Notes: generated by a model from the letters alone, not told the origin. DNA of 64,000 nucleotides from CAVQZA01 sp963718355 (GCA_963718355.1 CAVQZA010000020.1:186001-250000), one strand, 5' to 3'; shown: positions 40,622 through 48,622, counted from the stretch's first letter. Numbers and translations are program-made.

Positions 40622-40869
40622 TGGCTCACAAGAAGGGTCTTGGCTCCTCGAAGAACGGTCGCGACTCCAAGCCGAAGTTCCTCGGCGTGAAGCGGTTCGA
40701 CGGCGAGGAAGTCACCGCCGGCTCGATCCTCGTCCGCCAGCGCGGCACGCGCTTCAATCCAGGCCCCGGCACGGGTCTCGGCCGCGACCACACGATCTTC
40801 GCCACGCGCCCCGGCAAGGTCGTGTTCCGCACGAGCGGCGACAAGCGCACCATCTCGATTAGCGACTAG
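40621..40869 (+). CDS. rpmA: 50S ribosomal protein L27
   Basis: 82 aa. MAHKKGLGSSKNGRDSKPKF start with no N-terminal cleavage extension of the Firmicutes type; RQRGTRFNPGPGTGLGRDHT and VVFRTSGDKRT are typical. The N-terminal tail reaches the peptidyl-transferase centre. TAATG coupling with rplU. Confidence 0.97.
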   Translation: MAHKKGLGSSKNGRDSKPKFLGVKRFDGEEVTAGSILVRQRGTRFNPGPGTGLGRDHTIFATRPGKVVFRTSGDKRTISISD

Positions 40870-40875
40870 CGCGCC

Positions 40876-42069
40876 GTGTTCCACGACCGGGCGCGCATCC
40901 ACGTGCAGGCGGGGCGCGGCGGCGACGGCAGCCTCCACTTCCGCCGCGAGAAGCACGTCCCGAAGGGCGGCCCCGACGGCGGGGACGGTGGCAGGGGCGG
41001 CGATGTCGTGCTCGTGGCCGATCCCGACCTCCGCGACCTCTCGAACTTCCGCTCTAAGCGCCGCTTCAAGGCAGGCCGCGCGGGTAGCGGCACCGGCGCG
41101 CTGAAACACGGCGCCGACGGCGAGACCGTCGAGTTGACCGTGCCCGTCGGGACGCAGATCTTCGACGAGGACGACCAGTTAATCGCGGACCTCGCCGCGC
41201 CGGGCGCGCGCGTGGTCGTCGCCCGCGGCGGCAGCGGCGGCAGCGGCAACAAGCGCTTCGCGACGCCGACCCGCCAGACGCCGCGCTACGCCGAGACCGG
41301 GCTCCCGGGTGAGGAGGGCGAGCTCGAGCTGAGGCTCAAGCTGCTCGCCGACGCGGCGCTGGCCGGCCTGCCGAACGCAGGCAAGTCGTCGCTGCTCGCG
41401 CGGATCTCCAATGCGCGCCCGAAGGTCGCCGAATACCCGTTCACGACGATCCAGCCGGTGCTCGGGACAGTCGACTCGCCGAGCGGCCGTCAGCTCACCG
41501 TCGCCGACGTGCCGGGCCTGATCGAGGGCGCGAGCGAGGGGCTCGGGCTCGGTCACGAGTTCCTCGCGCACCTCGAGCGCGCGCGGCTAATCGTCCACGT
41601 CGTCGACTGCTCCGAGGAGGACATCGATGACCGGATCGCGACGATCAACGGCGAGCTCGCAGCCTACGGCGCGGGCCTCGACGAGCGGCCGCAGGTGATC
41701 GTCCTCAACAAGACCGACCTGTTGCCCGAGCCGCCTGTGTGGGAAAGCAGCGATCCGCACGTCCTGCGCACGTTCGCGCTCTCGTGTGCGACGGGCGCCG
41801 GGGTGGAGGAGTTCAAGCGCGCGCTGTTCGAGCTCTGTCCGGCCGAGCCGGCGCCGGCCGTCGCTCCGACGAGTGAGCTGCCGGAGTTCCTCGTCTACCG
41901 GCCGCAGCCGTCGCGCCGGGCCGGGTATCGGATCCTCCGCACCGACCGGGGCTTCCGCGTCGTCGGCGAGGTGCCGGACGAGGACGAGCTCGAGGCGGCC
42001 CTGAAGGAGGCCGGCGCGCGGAAGGGCGACTCGATCGAGGTCGGCGGCGAGGAGCTCGAGCTTTCCTAG
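40876..42069 (+). CDS. obgE: GTPase Obg/CgtA
   Basis: 397 aa. Glycine-rich Obg fold at the N-terminus (GRGGDGSLHFRREKHVPKGGPDGGDGG), G1 GLPNAGKSS (about residues 165-173), G3 DVPGLIEG, G4 NKTD, and a C-terminal OCT domain (VYRPQPSRRAGYRILRTDRGFRV). Ribosome assembly and stress GTPase. GTG start 6 nt after rpmA. Confidence 0.96.
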   Translation: MFHDRARIHVQAGRGGDGSLHFRREKHVPKGGPDGGDGGRGGDVVLVADPDLRDLSNFRSKRRFKAGRAGSGTGALKHGADGETVELTVPVGTQIFDEDDQLIADLAAPGARVVVARGGSGGSGNKRFATPTRQTPRYAETGLPGEEGELELRLKLLADAALAGLPNAGKSSLLARISNARPKVAEYPFTTIQPVLGTVDSPSGRQLTVADVPGLIEGASEGLGLGHEFLAHLERARLIVHVVDCSEEDIDDRIATINGELAAYGAGLDERPQVIVLNKTDLLPEPPVWESSDPHVLRTFALSCATGAGVEEFKRALFELCPAEPAPAVAPTSELPEFLVYRPQPSRRAGYRILRTDRGFRVVGEVPDEDELEAALKEAGARKGDSIEVGGEELELS

Positions 42070-42142
42070 TGGCCCCCTCGCTCACAGCTCGGGCTCTCCG
42101 ATCGGCTGCAAGGCGGCGCTGTGCGGCGTCCTCAGTCGCGCC

Positions 42143-42159
42143 CGTAGCCTCCGGCTACG
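42143..42159. repeat. Short hairpin in the obgE-nadD spacer
   Basis: CGTAGCC/GGCTACG stem with a TCC loop in a 163-bp spacer that holds no gene. The surrounding text (GTCGCGCCC before, GAACGCTCCCTGC after) has the look of a dispersed repeat, but only one copy is in the window. Weak as a terminator. Confidence 0.4.
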
Positions 42160-42232
42160 AACGCTCCCTGCGTCCTTGCCCAGTTTGCCTTTCACCGTCG
42201 GAAAGCGCGATCTGCGATCGAGGTGACCACGG

Positions 42233-42787
42233 ATGACGACCGGGCTGCTCGGCGGCGCGTTCGACCCACCGCACGTCGGCCACGTCGCTCTTGCGCGGGA
42301 GGCCGTCGAGCATTTCGGTCTCGACGAGCTCGTCGTGCTGGTCGTCGCCGACCCTGGACACAAGGGCGTCGACGCGCCCGTCGAGGCGCGGCTGGCGCTG
42401 GCCGAGGCCGCCTTCGCGGGCCTCGCGGAAGTCCGGCTCGACCCGTTCCCGCGCACCGTCGACTCGCTTCGTGCCGACAACTGGAACGACCCGCTCTTCC
42501 TGATCGGCGCCGACCAGTTCGCCGACTTCCTGTCCTGGGAGGAGCCCGACGCGGTGCTCGACCTCGCGCGGCTCGGCGTCGCGACTCGGCCCGGCTACCC
42601 ACGGGAGCGGCTCGACGCGGTGCTCGAAGGCCTGCGCCGGCCGGAGCGCGTCGAGCTCTTCGACATCGAGCCGCTGACCGTGTCCTCCACCGAGGTGCGC
42701 GAGCGCGTCGCCCGCGACGAGCCGATCGACGAACTCGTCCCGCCGAGCGTCGCCGCCCTGATCCACGAGCTCGCCCTCTACGGCTAG
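42233..42787 (+). CDS. nadD: Nicotinate-nucleotide adenylyltransferase
   Basis: 184 aa nucleotidyltransferase. GGAFDPPHVGHVALA (residues 7-21, HxGH motif), PLFLIGADQFADF and the C-terminal VSSTEVRERVA (ISSTxIR) motif. Makes deamido-NAD from NaMN. ATG in GTGACCACGG context, no strong ribosome site. Confidence 0.94.
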   Translation: MTTGLLGGAFDPPHVGHVALAREAVEHFGLDELVVLVVADPGHKGVDAPVEARLALAEAAFAGLAEVRLDPFPRTVDSLRADNWNDPLFLIGADQFADFLSWEEPDAVLDLARLGVATRPGYPRERLDAVLEGLRRPERVELFDIEPLTVSSTEVRERVARDEPIDELVPPSVAALIHELALYG

Positions 42788-42821
42788 ACTGGCCGCACCC
42801 GACAGAGGATCCTGACCGCTT

Positions 42822-43178
42822 CTGAACTCGCTCGAACAAGCCCATCGCATCGCCGCTCTCGCCCAGGAGAAGCTGGCGACAGACGTCGTGATCCTCGATA
42901 TGCGGCCGGTGTGTACCTACACCGATTTCTTCGTCATCTGCACGGGACAGAACCCGCGGCAGACCGACGCGATCCACGACGAGGTGCACACGCAGCTGAA
43001 GCGCGAAGGCCGGATCCTGCCGAAGAGCGTCGACGGCGCCCGCGAGGGCACCTGGATCATCGCCGACTACCTCGACGTCGTGCTCCACGTCTTCACCCCG
43101 GACGCACGCGCCTACTACCGGCTCGAAGAGCTGTGGGGCGACGTGCCGGCCGAGAAGATCGAAGCCGTCTCCGCGTAG
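42822..43178 (+). CDS. rsfS: Ribosome silencing factor RsfS (probable CTG start)
   Basis: 118 aa if started at CTG 42822 (LNSLEQAHRIAALAQEKLATDVVILDMR). Family members begin with such a helix before the VVxLD strand; the first canonical start, GTG 42888, would delete it. The in-frame TGA at 42813 rules out anything longer. DFFVICTGQNPRQTDAI and EGTWIIADYLDVVLHVFTPDARAYYRLEELWGD (in pieces) are diagnostic. Blocks subunit joining by binding L14. A TAGACT hexamer lies at 42785-42790. Confidence 0.9.
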   Translation: MNSLEQAHRIAALAQEKLATDVVILDMRPVCTYTDFFVICTGQNPRQTDAIHDEVHTQLKREGRILPKSVDGAREGTWIIADYLDVVLHVFTPDARAYYRLEELWGDVPAEKIEAVSA

Positions 43179-43184
43179 GCGCGC

Positions 43185-43190
43185 TACACT
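43185..43190 (+). promoter_or_regulatory. -10 element TACACT for tRNA-Ala
   Basis: Same hexamer, same TTCC continuation and same 11-nt distance to the mature tRNA as at tRNA-Arg(TCT). Confidence 0.55.
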
Positions 43191-43201
43191 TCCTCCGCTC
43201 T

Positions 43202-43274
43202 GGGGCCATAGCTCAGCTGGGAGAGCGTCTGGCTGGCAGCCAGAAGGTCGCCGGTTCGAGCCCGGCTGGCTCCA
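43202..43274 (+). tRNA. tRNA-Ala(GGC)
   Basis: 73 nt: acceptor GGGGCCA/TGGCTCC (one G-U pair), anticodon stem TCTGG/CCAGA, loop CTGGCAG (anticodon GGC, reads GCC), T arm GCCGGTTCGAGCCCGGC. Discriminator A; CCA not encoded. Confidence 0.96.
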
Positions 43275-43276
43275 CT

Positions 43277-43304
43277 GAAGGCCCGCTTGCGGGCCTTCGT
43301 TTTT
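43277..43304 (+). terminator. Intrinsic terminator of tRNA-Ala
   Basis: 10-bp stem GAAGGCCCGC/GCGGGCCTTC (43277-43286 with 43289-43298; the tip must open to a 4-nt loop) followed by GTTTTT. The clearest rho-independent terminator in the window. Confidence 0.9.
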
Positions 43305-43319
43305 CCCTTCAAAGGGTGA

Positions 43320-44428
43320 GGCAAGGCATCTGAGCTCTTCCTCCCGCTCGTCATCGCGCTCTGCCTGGTCCCGGGCGCTGCCGCGCGGACCTCGCACACC
43401 GAGAACGGGATCGCCACGGCGGTCGCGACCGAGCTCGCGAAGGCGGGCGCGAAGGCCGCGATCGCGCAGTTCGCGCCCGACATCTCGAAGCACATCGACC
43501 CCACGAGCGCGGCGCTCACGCAGATCAGCGAGCAGCTGAAGCAGCTCGACCTGAAGCTCACCGCACATCAGGCCGCGATGGAGCAGCACCTCAACTGCGT
43601 GATCCAGAAGACCGAGCTGACCGGCAGTCTCGCCTCCGCCCAGGTGCACCTGCGTGCGCTCGCCGATGTGGGCGGGATCGCGAAGCAGGAGGAACGCGAC
43701 AAGGCGCTGGCCGCGATCAGGGCCGACTACCTCCTGCTCGGCACGCAGCAGCTGCACCTCCACAAGGCGATCTACGGGAACGACCAGACGCTGATCGCGT
43801 GCGCGAGGCATATCGAGACGCAGCAGAAGCCGTTCCTCACCTCGGAGCTCGCGCCGACCGTCCGCGACTTCTACGCCGCGTACGAGTCGGCCGCGCTCAG
43901 CCTTCTGACCGTCCGCCTGAACCTGATGAACGACGGCGCCGCGAGCGAGGCGACGGCGACCCAGACCGTGCACGAGGTGCTCGGCTGGATCACGCAGGAG
44001 CGGGCGCAGATCAAGCCGGCGCTGCCGAGCACGGAGTCGTATTACATCCCGGACGACCTCGTCTTCAAGACCAGGGTCGCGGCGAACGGCCTGCATGACC
44101 TCTAGGCCAACGATCTCTTCAAGCAAGGCTGGTACGCGAGCATCCGCGGCGCCCCGGGCTGCGAGCACATCAAGCGGATCGCCGTTGCGACCGGAGTGCC
44201 CGAGTCACGGCAGCGAGCCGAGCTGGCACGGCGGAACATCCTCCAGATGCCGCGCTACGTCTATTGCTACGACGATCACCACACGCTGTACGCGTACGAC
44301 TTCGACCTGTTCCGCTACGACAGCGCGGCACACATCCAGGTGTACGTGACGACGACATCGGCACCGTGCTCGCCCATCCGTCGGCGGGCGTGCTCAACCT
44401 CTCGCAGTACTCGTACCTGCTCAGCTGA
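43320..44428 (+). pseudogene. Decayed gene for a secreted helical protein
   Basis: A coherent frame runs from just after the TGA at 43317-43319: a signal peptide (LFLPLVIALCLVPGAAA), then a helical domain (ISEQLKQLDLKLTAHQAAME...). No ATG, GTG, TTG or CTG exists before the signal peptide. The frame stops at TAG 44103-44105 but continues sensibly after it (ANDLFKQGWYASIRGAPGC). Near 44340 the sense moves by one base, ending DIGTVLAHPSAGVLNLSQYS and a final TGA at 44426-44428. Missing start, internal stop and frameshift together indicate a pseudogene; assembly errors would be the alternative. No family recognised. Confidence 0.7.
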
Positions 44429-45215
44429 CGGTGAGCGTCGCGCACGACTGCGCGCTCTTGTTGCCGTTCGGGTCGGTCGCCTGCGCGCAGTACCGGTAGA
44501 GACCTCTCGCGAGCCGCGCCGGCACCTTCCAGCTCAGCGTGTAGATCGCGTTCGGATTCACGGCTCCCAGCGGCGCCTCGAGCGTCGCGAGCGTCTTGCC
44601 GTCGCGGATGTGGATGACGACGGCCACGCGGCCGCTGTCGTCGAACCCGGCGTAGGTGAGCTTCGCCTCCGTGCCGCGCCTCGCCTTCGCCGGGAACACG
44701 AAGACGGTCGGCGCGAGCGTGTCCCTGTAGTGCAGGAGCCCGGCCGAGAGCAGCTGGCCGACTGCGGAGCCCGCTGCCTTCGCGAGGTCGTCGGGGCTCG
44801 AGCCCGCGATCGTCACCTTCTTCAGCACGGCGTCGGCGGCCGCGGTCGAGGCGTTGCGCTCGTAGACCCCGAAGCCGCCCGGCATCACGACGAGCAGAGT
44901 GGCCGCATAGGCGAGACCGAGCTCCTGCCCGAGAAACGAGGCGTAGGCGGCCGGTCTGCCGAAGAGGCTCGGCACCGAGCCCAGGTCGTTCGGAGTCGCG
45001 ATCACGGCCACCTTGATGCGATCGCCTCGCTTGTAGACCGCGTCGACCTGCTGCTGGAGCGCGCTCGCGGCGTCGCTGCTCGGCGGGGGTGCGGGGAGGA
45101 AGACGGTCTTGCTGACGAGCACGTCGCTCGCCGGATCGCCGTCGGCGAGCGCGACCGCGGCGAGCAGGAGCGCTGCTGCGGCGAGCAGAAGGACGCAGGC
45201 TGAGCGGCGATTCAC
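44421..45215 (-). CDS. Secreted protein of unknown function
   Basis: 264 aa from GTG 45215. Clear signal peptide (ACVLLLAAAALLLAAVALADG). The mature part has a Rossmann-like segment (IKVAVIATPNDLGSVPSLFGRPAAYASFLGQEL; TLLVVMPGGFGVY) resembling TPM-type domains, and a C-terminal beta-sandwich (KLTYAGFDDSGRVAVVIHIRDG; LARGLYRYCAQATDPNGN) with two Cys. The longer open frame to 45941 is an antisense shadow. Its stop and that of the convergent pseudogene lie in the palindrome TCAGCTGA. Confidence 0.75.
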   Translation of the reverse strand: MNRRSACVLLLAAAALLLAAVALADGDPASDVLVSKTVFLPAPPPSSDAASALQQQVDAVYKRGDRIKVAVIATPNDLGSVPSLFGRPAAYASFLGQELGLAYAATLLVVMPGGFGVYERNASTAAADAVLKKVTIAGSSPDDLAKAAGSAVGQLLSAGLLHYRDTLAPTVFVFPAKARRGTEAKLTYAGFDDSGRVAVVIHIRDGKTLATLEAPLGAVNPNAIYTLSWKVPARLARGLYRYCAQATDPNGNKSAQSCATLTVS

Positions 45216-45239
45216 ACCGGGGAAGGTAGCTTGCCACGC

Positions 45240-45878
45240 ATGCTGCTTCCGACCGGAGCCGAGCTGCGCCTCTCGGGCGGCGACGGGCCGCTTGCCGTCG
45301 TCTGCATGAACGGCGGCCAGAGCGGTGAGGTCGAGGGCACCTGGAGCGCCACGATCGAGTTCCTCGTCCGCCATCTGCGTCCCGCCTTTCCCGAGCTGCG
45401 CTTCTCCGAGCTGCGCTACCGAGTCAAGTCGTGGCGGCAGCTGCCGTGGTGCATGGAGGATGCGCGGGCGGCGATCGCGGCGACCGCCGGCGAGCGGACG
45501 CTGCTGATCGGCTTCTCGATGGGCGGAGCGGTCGCGATCGGCGTCGCGGACGAGCCGTCGGTCGAGACCGTGGTCGGGCTCGCACCGTGGATTCCCGAGC
45601 GGCTCGACGTCGAGCCGATGCGCGGCCGCCGTCTGGCCGTGTTCCAGGGCGCACTCGACCGCGCGCTGCCCGGCGTTCCGGGCGTCGCGCCGAGTCTCTC
45701 GCGCGCCGGCTTCGAGCGGGTGCGCGCCCTCGGCGTCGAGGCCGACTACACGCTGATTCCCGGCGGCGTGCACGGGCTCGCGGTGCGGCCGTTCGGCAGG
45801 CTCGTACCATTGCCGAGGGCGCGGCGCTGGACAGAGCTCGTCGCGGCGGAGCTGGAGCGCTTTCGGTCTCCCTCGTGA
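45240..45878 (+). CDS. Alpha/beta hydrolase
   Basis: 212 aa from ATG 45240. Nucleophile elbow GFSMGG (about residues 96-101) and a C-terminal His in PGGVHGLAV (about residues 177-185). Small hydrolase of unknown substrate, possibly an esterase. Divergent from the secreted-protein gene with a 24-bp spacer. Confidence 0.8.
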   Translation: MLLPTGAELRLSGGDGPLAVVCMNGGQSGEVEGTWSATIEFLVRHLRPAFPELRFSELRYRVKSWRQLPWCMEDARAAIAATAGERTLLIGFSMGGAVAIGVADEPSVETVVGLAPWIPERLDVEPMRGRRLAVFQGALDRALPGVPGVAPSLSRAGFERVRALGVEADYTLIPGGVHGLAVRPFGRLVPLPRARRWTELVAAELERFRSPS

Positions 45879-46191
45879 GAGGGATCTCTTTTCCACAGCC
45901 TGTTGAAAGCCCACAAGTTTTCCCCAGGCAACGCGTCTCAATGGCCATCATGGACGTCCGTCACAGCGCCCTTTGGGGTAGTCCGAGGCCCGGCGAAATA
46001 CGCCGTTAGCAGGCTCATCCCCGGCGGGGTTACCCCGACCGAGGGATTTTCCTCAAGCCCTTGCCCTAGCCCCCGTACGGGGGAGACGAGCTGGAACACC
46101 CGCAGTACGTTCAACCACACGAGTCAGCAAGCACGCTCATCTCGCCAGTGGCACTGCAGCTTCGCGCTCTGCGGCGCGGAAGAGGACGGAG
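45879..46191 (+). promoter_or_regulatory. 313-bp gene-free leader with hairpins before the subtilase
   Basis: No convincing gene. At 45889-45927 are TTTTCCACA and TTTTCCCCA (the first fits the DnaA-box consensus TTWTNCACA) with an inverted TGTTGAAA between them. Further on come CGGCG-AAATA-CGCCG (45991-46005), two competing stems CCCC-GGC-GGGG and GGGG-TTA-CCCC sharing one arm (46019-46036), and the palindrome CCCCCGTACGGGGG (46070-46083). The order suggests a structured mRNA leader. It does not match a riboswitch class I know. Confidence 0.45.
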
Positions 46192-48027
46192 ATGGTCATG
46201 GCAACAGACACGTCGGTTCGTACCACGCGCGGCAGCGCCCTCTGGGGCGCTGGAAATCGCGGCGGCGAGCGCAGCTTCGGCGCGCGGCGCGGCCTCCTCA
46301 TCGTTCTCGTCGGCGCCTTCGCGCTCGGCGCTCCGCTCGCCGCGTCCGCCGCGGGCGGCACTCCGAAGAATGGAACGCAGCAGGGCACGTACGTCGAGCC
46401 GGCACTCCTGAAGCAGGCGCAGGCGCACGGCAGCCAGAAGCTCCGCGTTATCATCCAGGCCGCGGCCGGCATGAACGCCGCCGCCTCGGCCTTCTCGCGC
46501 AACGGCGGCGGCGACGGCGGCAGGCTCTCGAAGCGCCTCACGCTCGTCAGCGGCGTCGCGGTCGAGCTGAAGGCGAAGTGGATCGCGCGGCTCGCGAAGG
46601 TCCCGGGCCTGGTCATCACGTCGGACGCGCCCGTGGAGTCCAGCGGCGACGCGCGGTTCAATACGCAGCTCTGGCCGTACGTCTCGGGCAACGCCCGGCT
46701 CTGGGGCAGCGCCGCCGACCCGGCTCCCGACGCGCCGACGATCGCGATCGTCGACTCGGGCCTCGACAACAGCAACGGCGACTTCGGCGATCGCGCCTAC
46801 CCGCAGGTCAACCTCAGTTCCCTGACCCCGAACGCACAGGGCGATGGCGACGGTCACGGCACGTTCGTCGCCGGGATCGCCGCGGACGGCGCGGTCAACT
46901 ACACCGGCGCATCGCCGACCTCGCACATCCTCCCGATCCGGGTGATGGACGACAACGGGCTCGCCCGAACCTCCGACGTGATCGCCGCCGCTCAGTGGAT
47001 CCTGGCGAACAAGGACACGTACGACATCAAGGTCGCCAACTTCTCCCTCCACTCGTCCATCGCCACGCACTTCTTCTTCGATCCGCTCGATCGCGCGGTC
47101 GAGAAGCTCTGGTTCAACGGGATCACCGTCGTCGCGGCGGCCGGGAACTACGGCCCCGCCGATGCGCCGAGCGGCGTCCTCTACTCGCCCGGCAACGATC
47201 CGTTCGTGATCACGGTCGGCGCCGTCGACATCGGCAGCACCGTCGGGGTCGCAGACGACTCTGTCGCGCCCTGGTCGGCCTACGGGAAGACCGAGGACGG
47301 CTTCGCCAAGCCCGAGCTCGGCGCTCCCGGCCGGTACATGGTCGGGCCGGTCTCCGACGGCACGCTCGCGCTTCAGCGTTCAGACCACCTGGTCGCGCCG
47401 GGATACATGGAGCTTTCGGGCACGTCGTTCGCGGCCCCGGTCGTCTCGGGCGCGGCCGCCCAGATCCTGGCGCTGCATCCGGACTGGTCGCCCGACCAGG
47501 TGAAGGGCGCGCTGATGCTCGCAGCCAGGCCCGTCCCGAGCCTCACGAACTGGGAGATCGGCGTCGGTGAGGTCAAGGCCGCCAGGGCCGCGTCGGTCGA
47601 GGCTCCGCCGAACCCGAACGCAGGGCTCGACCAGTTCGTCGGCAGTGACGCGGTCGGCGGGCTCGCGTTCGATGCGCCGAGCTGGGTCGCCGCGGTCACC
47701 TCGGACGCGTCGTGGTCTGACGCGTCCTGGTCGGATGCCTCATGGTCTGACGCGTCGTGGTCTGACGCTTCGTGGTCTGACGCGTCGTGGTCTGACGCGT
47801 CGTGGTCTGATGCGTCCTGGTCCGATGCTTCGTGGTCTGACGCGTCGTGGTCTGACGCGTCCTGGTCCGACGCGTCCTGGTCCGACGCTGCCGAAAGCGA
47901 GCCGGCCGGGCCGGTCCCGCTGCTCGATGTCCATGCCGTCGCCGCCGTCCAGAGCGATCCCGACCTCGCGCTGCCGCCGCTGTCGGACACGATCGCCGCG
48001 TTCGCGAGCACGCTCTCTCCCCAGTAA
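46192..48027 (+). CDS. Secreted subtilisin-like serine protease (S8) with SDASW repeats
   Basis: 611 aa. Basic N-terminus then a signal peptide (GLLIVLVGAFALGAPLAASAA), an inhibitor-like propeptide (about residues 65-145) and the peptidase domain with catalytic Asp in IAIVDSGLD (about residue 187), His in DGHGTFVAG (about residue 223) and Ser in SGTSFAAPV (about residue 411). Twelve perfect SDASW pentapeptides follow (residues about 504-563), then a 45-residue tail. Start ATG 46192 with AGAGGACGGAG upstream; the ATG two codons later is an alternative. Confidence 0.92.
   Translation: MVMATDTSVRTTRGSALWGAGNRGGERSFGARRGLLIVLVGAFALGAPLAASAAGGTPKNGTQQGTYVEPALLKQAQAHGSQKLRVIIQAAAGMNAAASAFSRNGGGDGGRLSKRLTLVSGVAVELKAKWIARLAKVPGLVITSDAPVESSGDARFNTQLWPYVSGNARLWGSAADPAPDAPTIAIVDSGLDNSNGDFGDRAYPQVNLSSLTPNAQGDGDGHGTFVAGIAADGAVNYTGASPTSHILPIRVMDDNGLARTSDVIAAAQWILANKDTYDIKVANFSLHSSIATHFFFDPLDRAVEKLWFNGITVVAAAGNYGPADAPSGVLYSPGNDPFVITVGAVDIGSTVGVADDSVAPWSAYGKTEDGFAKPELGAPGRYMVGPVSDGTLALQRSDHLVAPGYMELSGTSFAAPVVSGAAAQILALHPDWSPDQVKGALMLAARPVPSLTNWEIGVGEVKAARAASVEAPPNPNAGLDQFVGSDAVGGLAFDAPSWVAAVTSDASWSDASWSDASWSDASWSDASWSDASWSDASWSDASWSDASWSDASWSDASWSDASWSDAAESEPAGPVPLLDVHAVAAVQSDPDLALPPLSDTIAAFASTLSPQ
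47701..47880 (+). repeat. Twelve tandem 15-bp repeats encoding SDASW
   Basis: Twelve exact amino-acid repeats; the DNA units differ only at synonymous positions (for example TCTGACGCGTCGTGG and TCCGATGCTTCGTGG). A thirteenth partial unit SDAA follows. Conservation of protein but not DNA shows selection on the peptide. Confidence 0.95.
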
Positions 48028-48048
48028 AGCCGCGCCTCTCCCGCGCCG

Positions 48049-48078
48049 GGAAGCGGCCCCTCGCCAGGGGCCGCTTCC
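48049..48078 (+). terminator. Hairpin after the subtilase gene
   Basis: 12-bp perfect stem (48049-48060 with 48067-48078), 6-nt loop, 21 nt after the stop. No T-run. Confidence 0.7.
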
Positions 48079-48098
48079 ATGCCTAAACTGTCCCGATC

Positions 48099-48365
48099 AT
48101 GGCGTGGTGGGAGTTCGTCTTCATGATGGTCGTGCTCAAGATCCCGATCGTCTACCTGTACTTCGTGGTCAGGTGGGCGATCCGGGCCGAGCCGGAGCCG
48201 GGCGCCGGCGGCGCCTCGGGCGAGACGGGCTGGCAAAGCGGCCCTCCGGGTTGGTGGCGTCGCTCGTCGATGCGGCCCGCAAGCCCCGGCTCGCGCGGAG
48301 GGCCGACCCGGACACCCCCGAGGCGACGCCGTGGCGCCTTCGCGCACGGTAGAGTCGAGCGGTGA
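48099..48365 (+). CDS. Small membrane protein, 88 aa
   Basis: One N-terminal membrane helix (FVFMMVVLKIPIVYLYFVVRWAI) and a Gly/Pro/Arg-rich cytoplasmic tail. TAAACT (48083-48088) ends 10 nt before ATG 48099. Stop overlaps the next gene (GTGA). The tail beyond residue 35 has low complexity. Unknown function. Confidence 0.6.
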   Translation: MAWWEFVFMMVVLKIPIVYLYFVVRWAIRAEPEPGAGGASGETGWQSGPPGWWRRSSMRPASPGSRGGPTRTPPRRRRGAFAHGRVER

Positions 48366-48622
48366 CCACCGAGCCAGCTCAGCGCAGCAGTGCGGCCCAG
48401 ACTGTCGCCGGCTTCCTCGCCGCATTCGCGATCTTCGTCGCGGCGATCGGTGTCTTCTACAAGCCTCTCCGCCTCATCCTGCCGTCGATCCTGCTCGCCC
48501 TGATCGCGGTGGGAATCGGCGGCCGTTTCGCCAAGCTCGCGCAGACCGCCGTGATCGTGTGCGTGATCTGCTTCCCGCTCGGGATGACGGTCGCGGTCGT
48601 CACGCGGCACTCGCTCTGGTAG
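48362..48622 (+). CDS. Small membrane protein, 86 aa
   Basis: Three predicted membrane helices (FLAAFAIFVAAIGVFY, ILPSILLALIAVGIGG, AVIVCVICFPLGMTVAVV). GTG start 6 nt after TAGAGT (48350-48355), so it may also have its own leaderless mRNA. Unknown function; sits before the 2-oxoglutarate dehydrogenase gene. Confidence 0.75.
   Translation: MTTEPAQRSSAAQTVAGFLAAFAIFVAAIGVFYKPLRLILPSILLALIAVGIGGRFAKLAQTAVIVCVICFPLGMTVAVVTRHSLW

Noticed and set aside
42070..42232. A gene in the obgE-nadD spacer
   Set aside because: No frame with a plausible start, ribosome site or recognisable product; only a small hairpin is visible.
44103..44105. In-frame TAG read as pyrrolysine or other recoding
   Set aside because: The same gene also lacks a start codon and has a frameshift near 44340, so decay is simpler; no recoding elements were seen.
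44429..45203. Plus-strand frame continuing from the pseudogene through 45203
   Set aside because: Beyond 44428 it is Arg/Ala-rich and antisense to a secreted protein with a clear signal peptide.
46019..46036. c-di-GMP-I or c-di-AMP riboswitch suggested by GGGGTTACC
   Set aside because: The other conserved blocks of those classes are missing; kept only as an unassigned structured leader.
47701..47880. Tandem 15-bp units as a CRISPR-like or satellite array
   Set aside because: There are no spacers, the units lie in frame inside a protease gene and vary only at synonymous positions.
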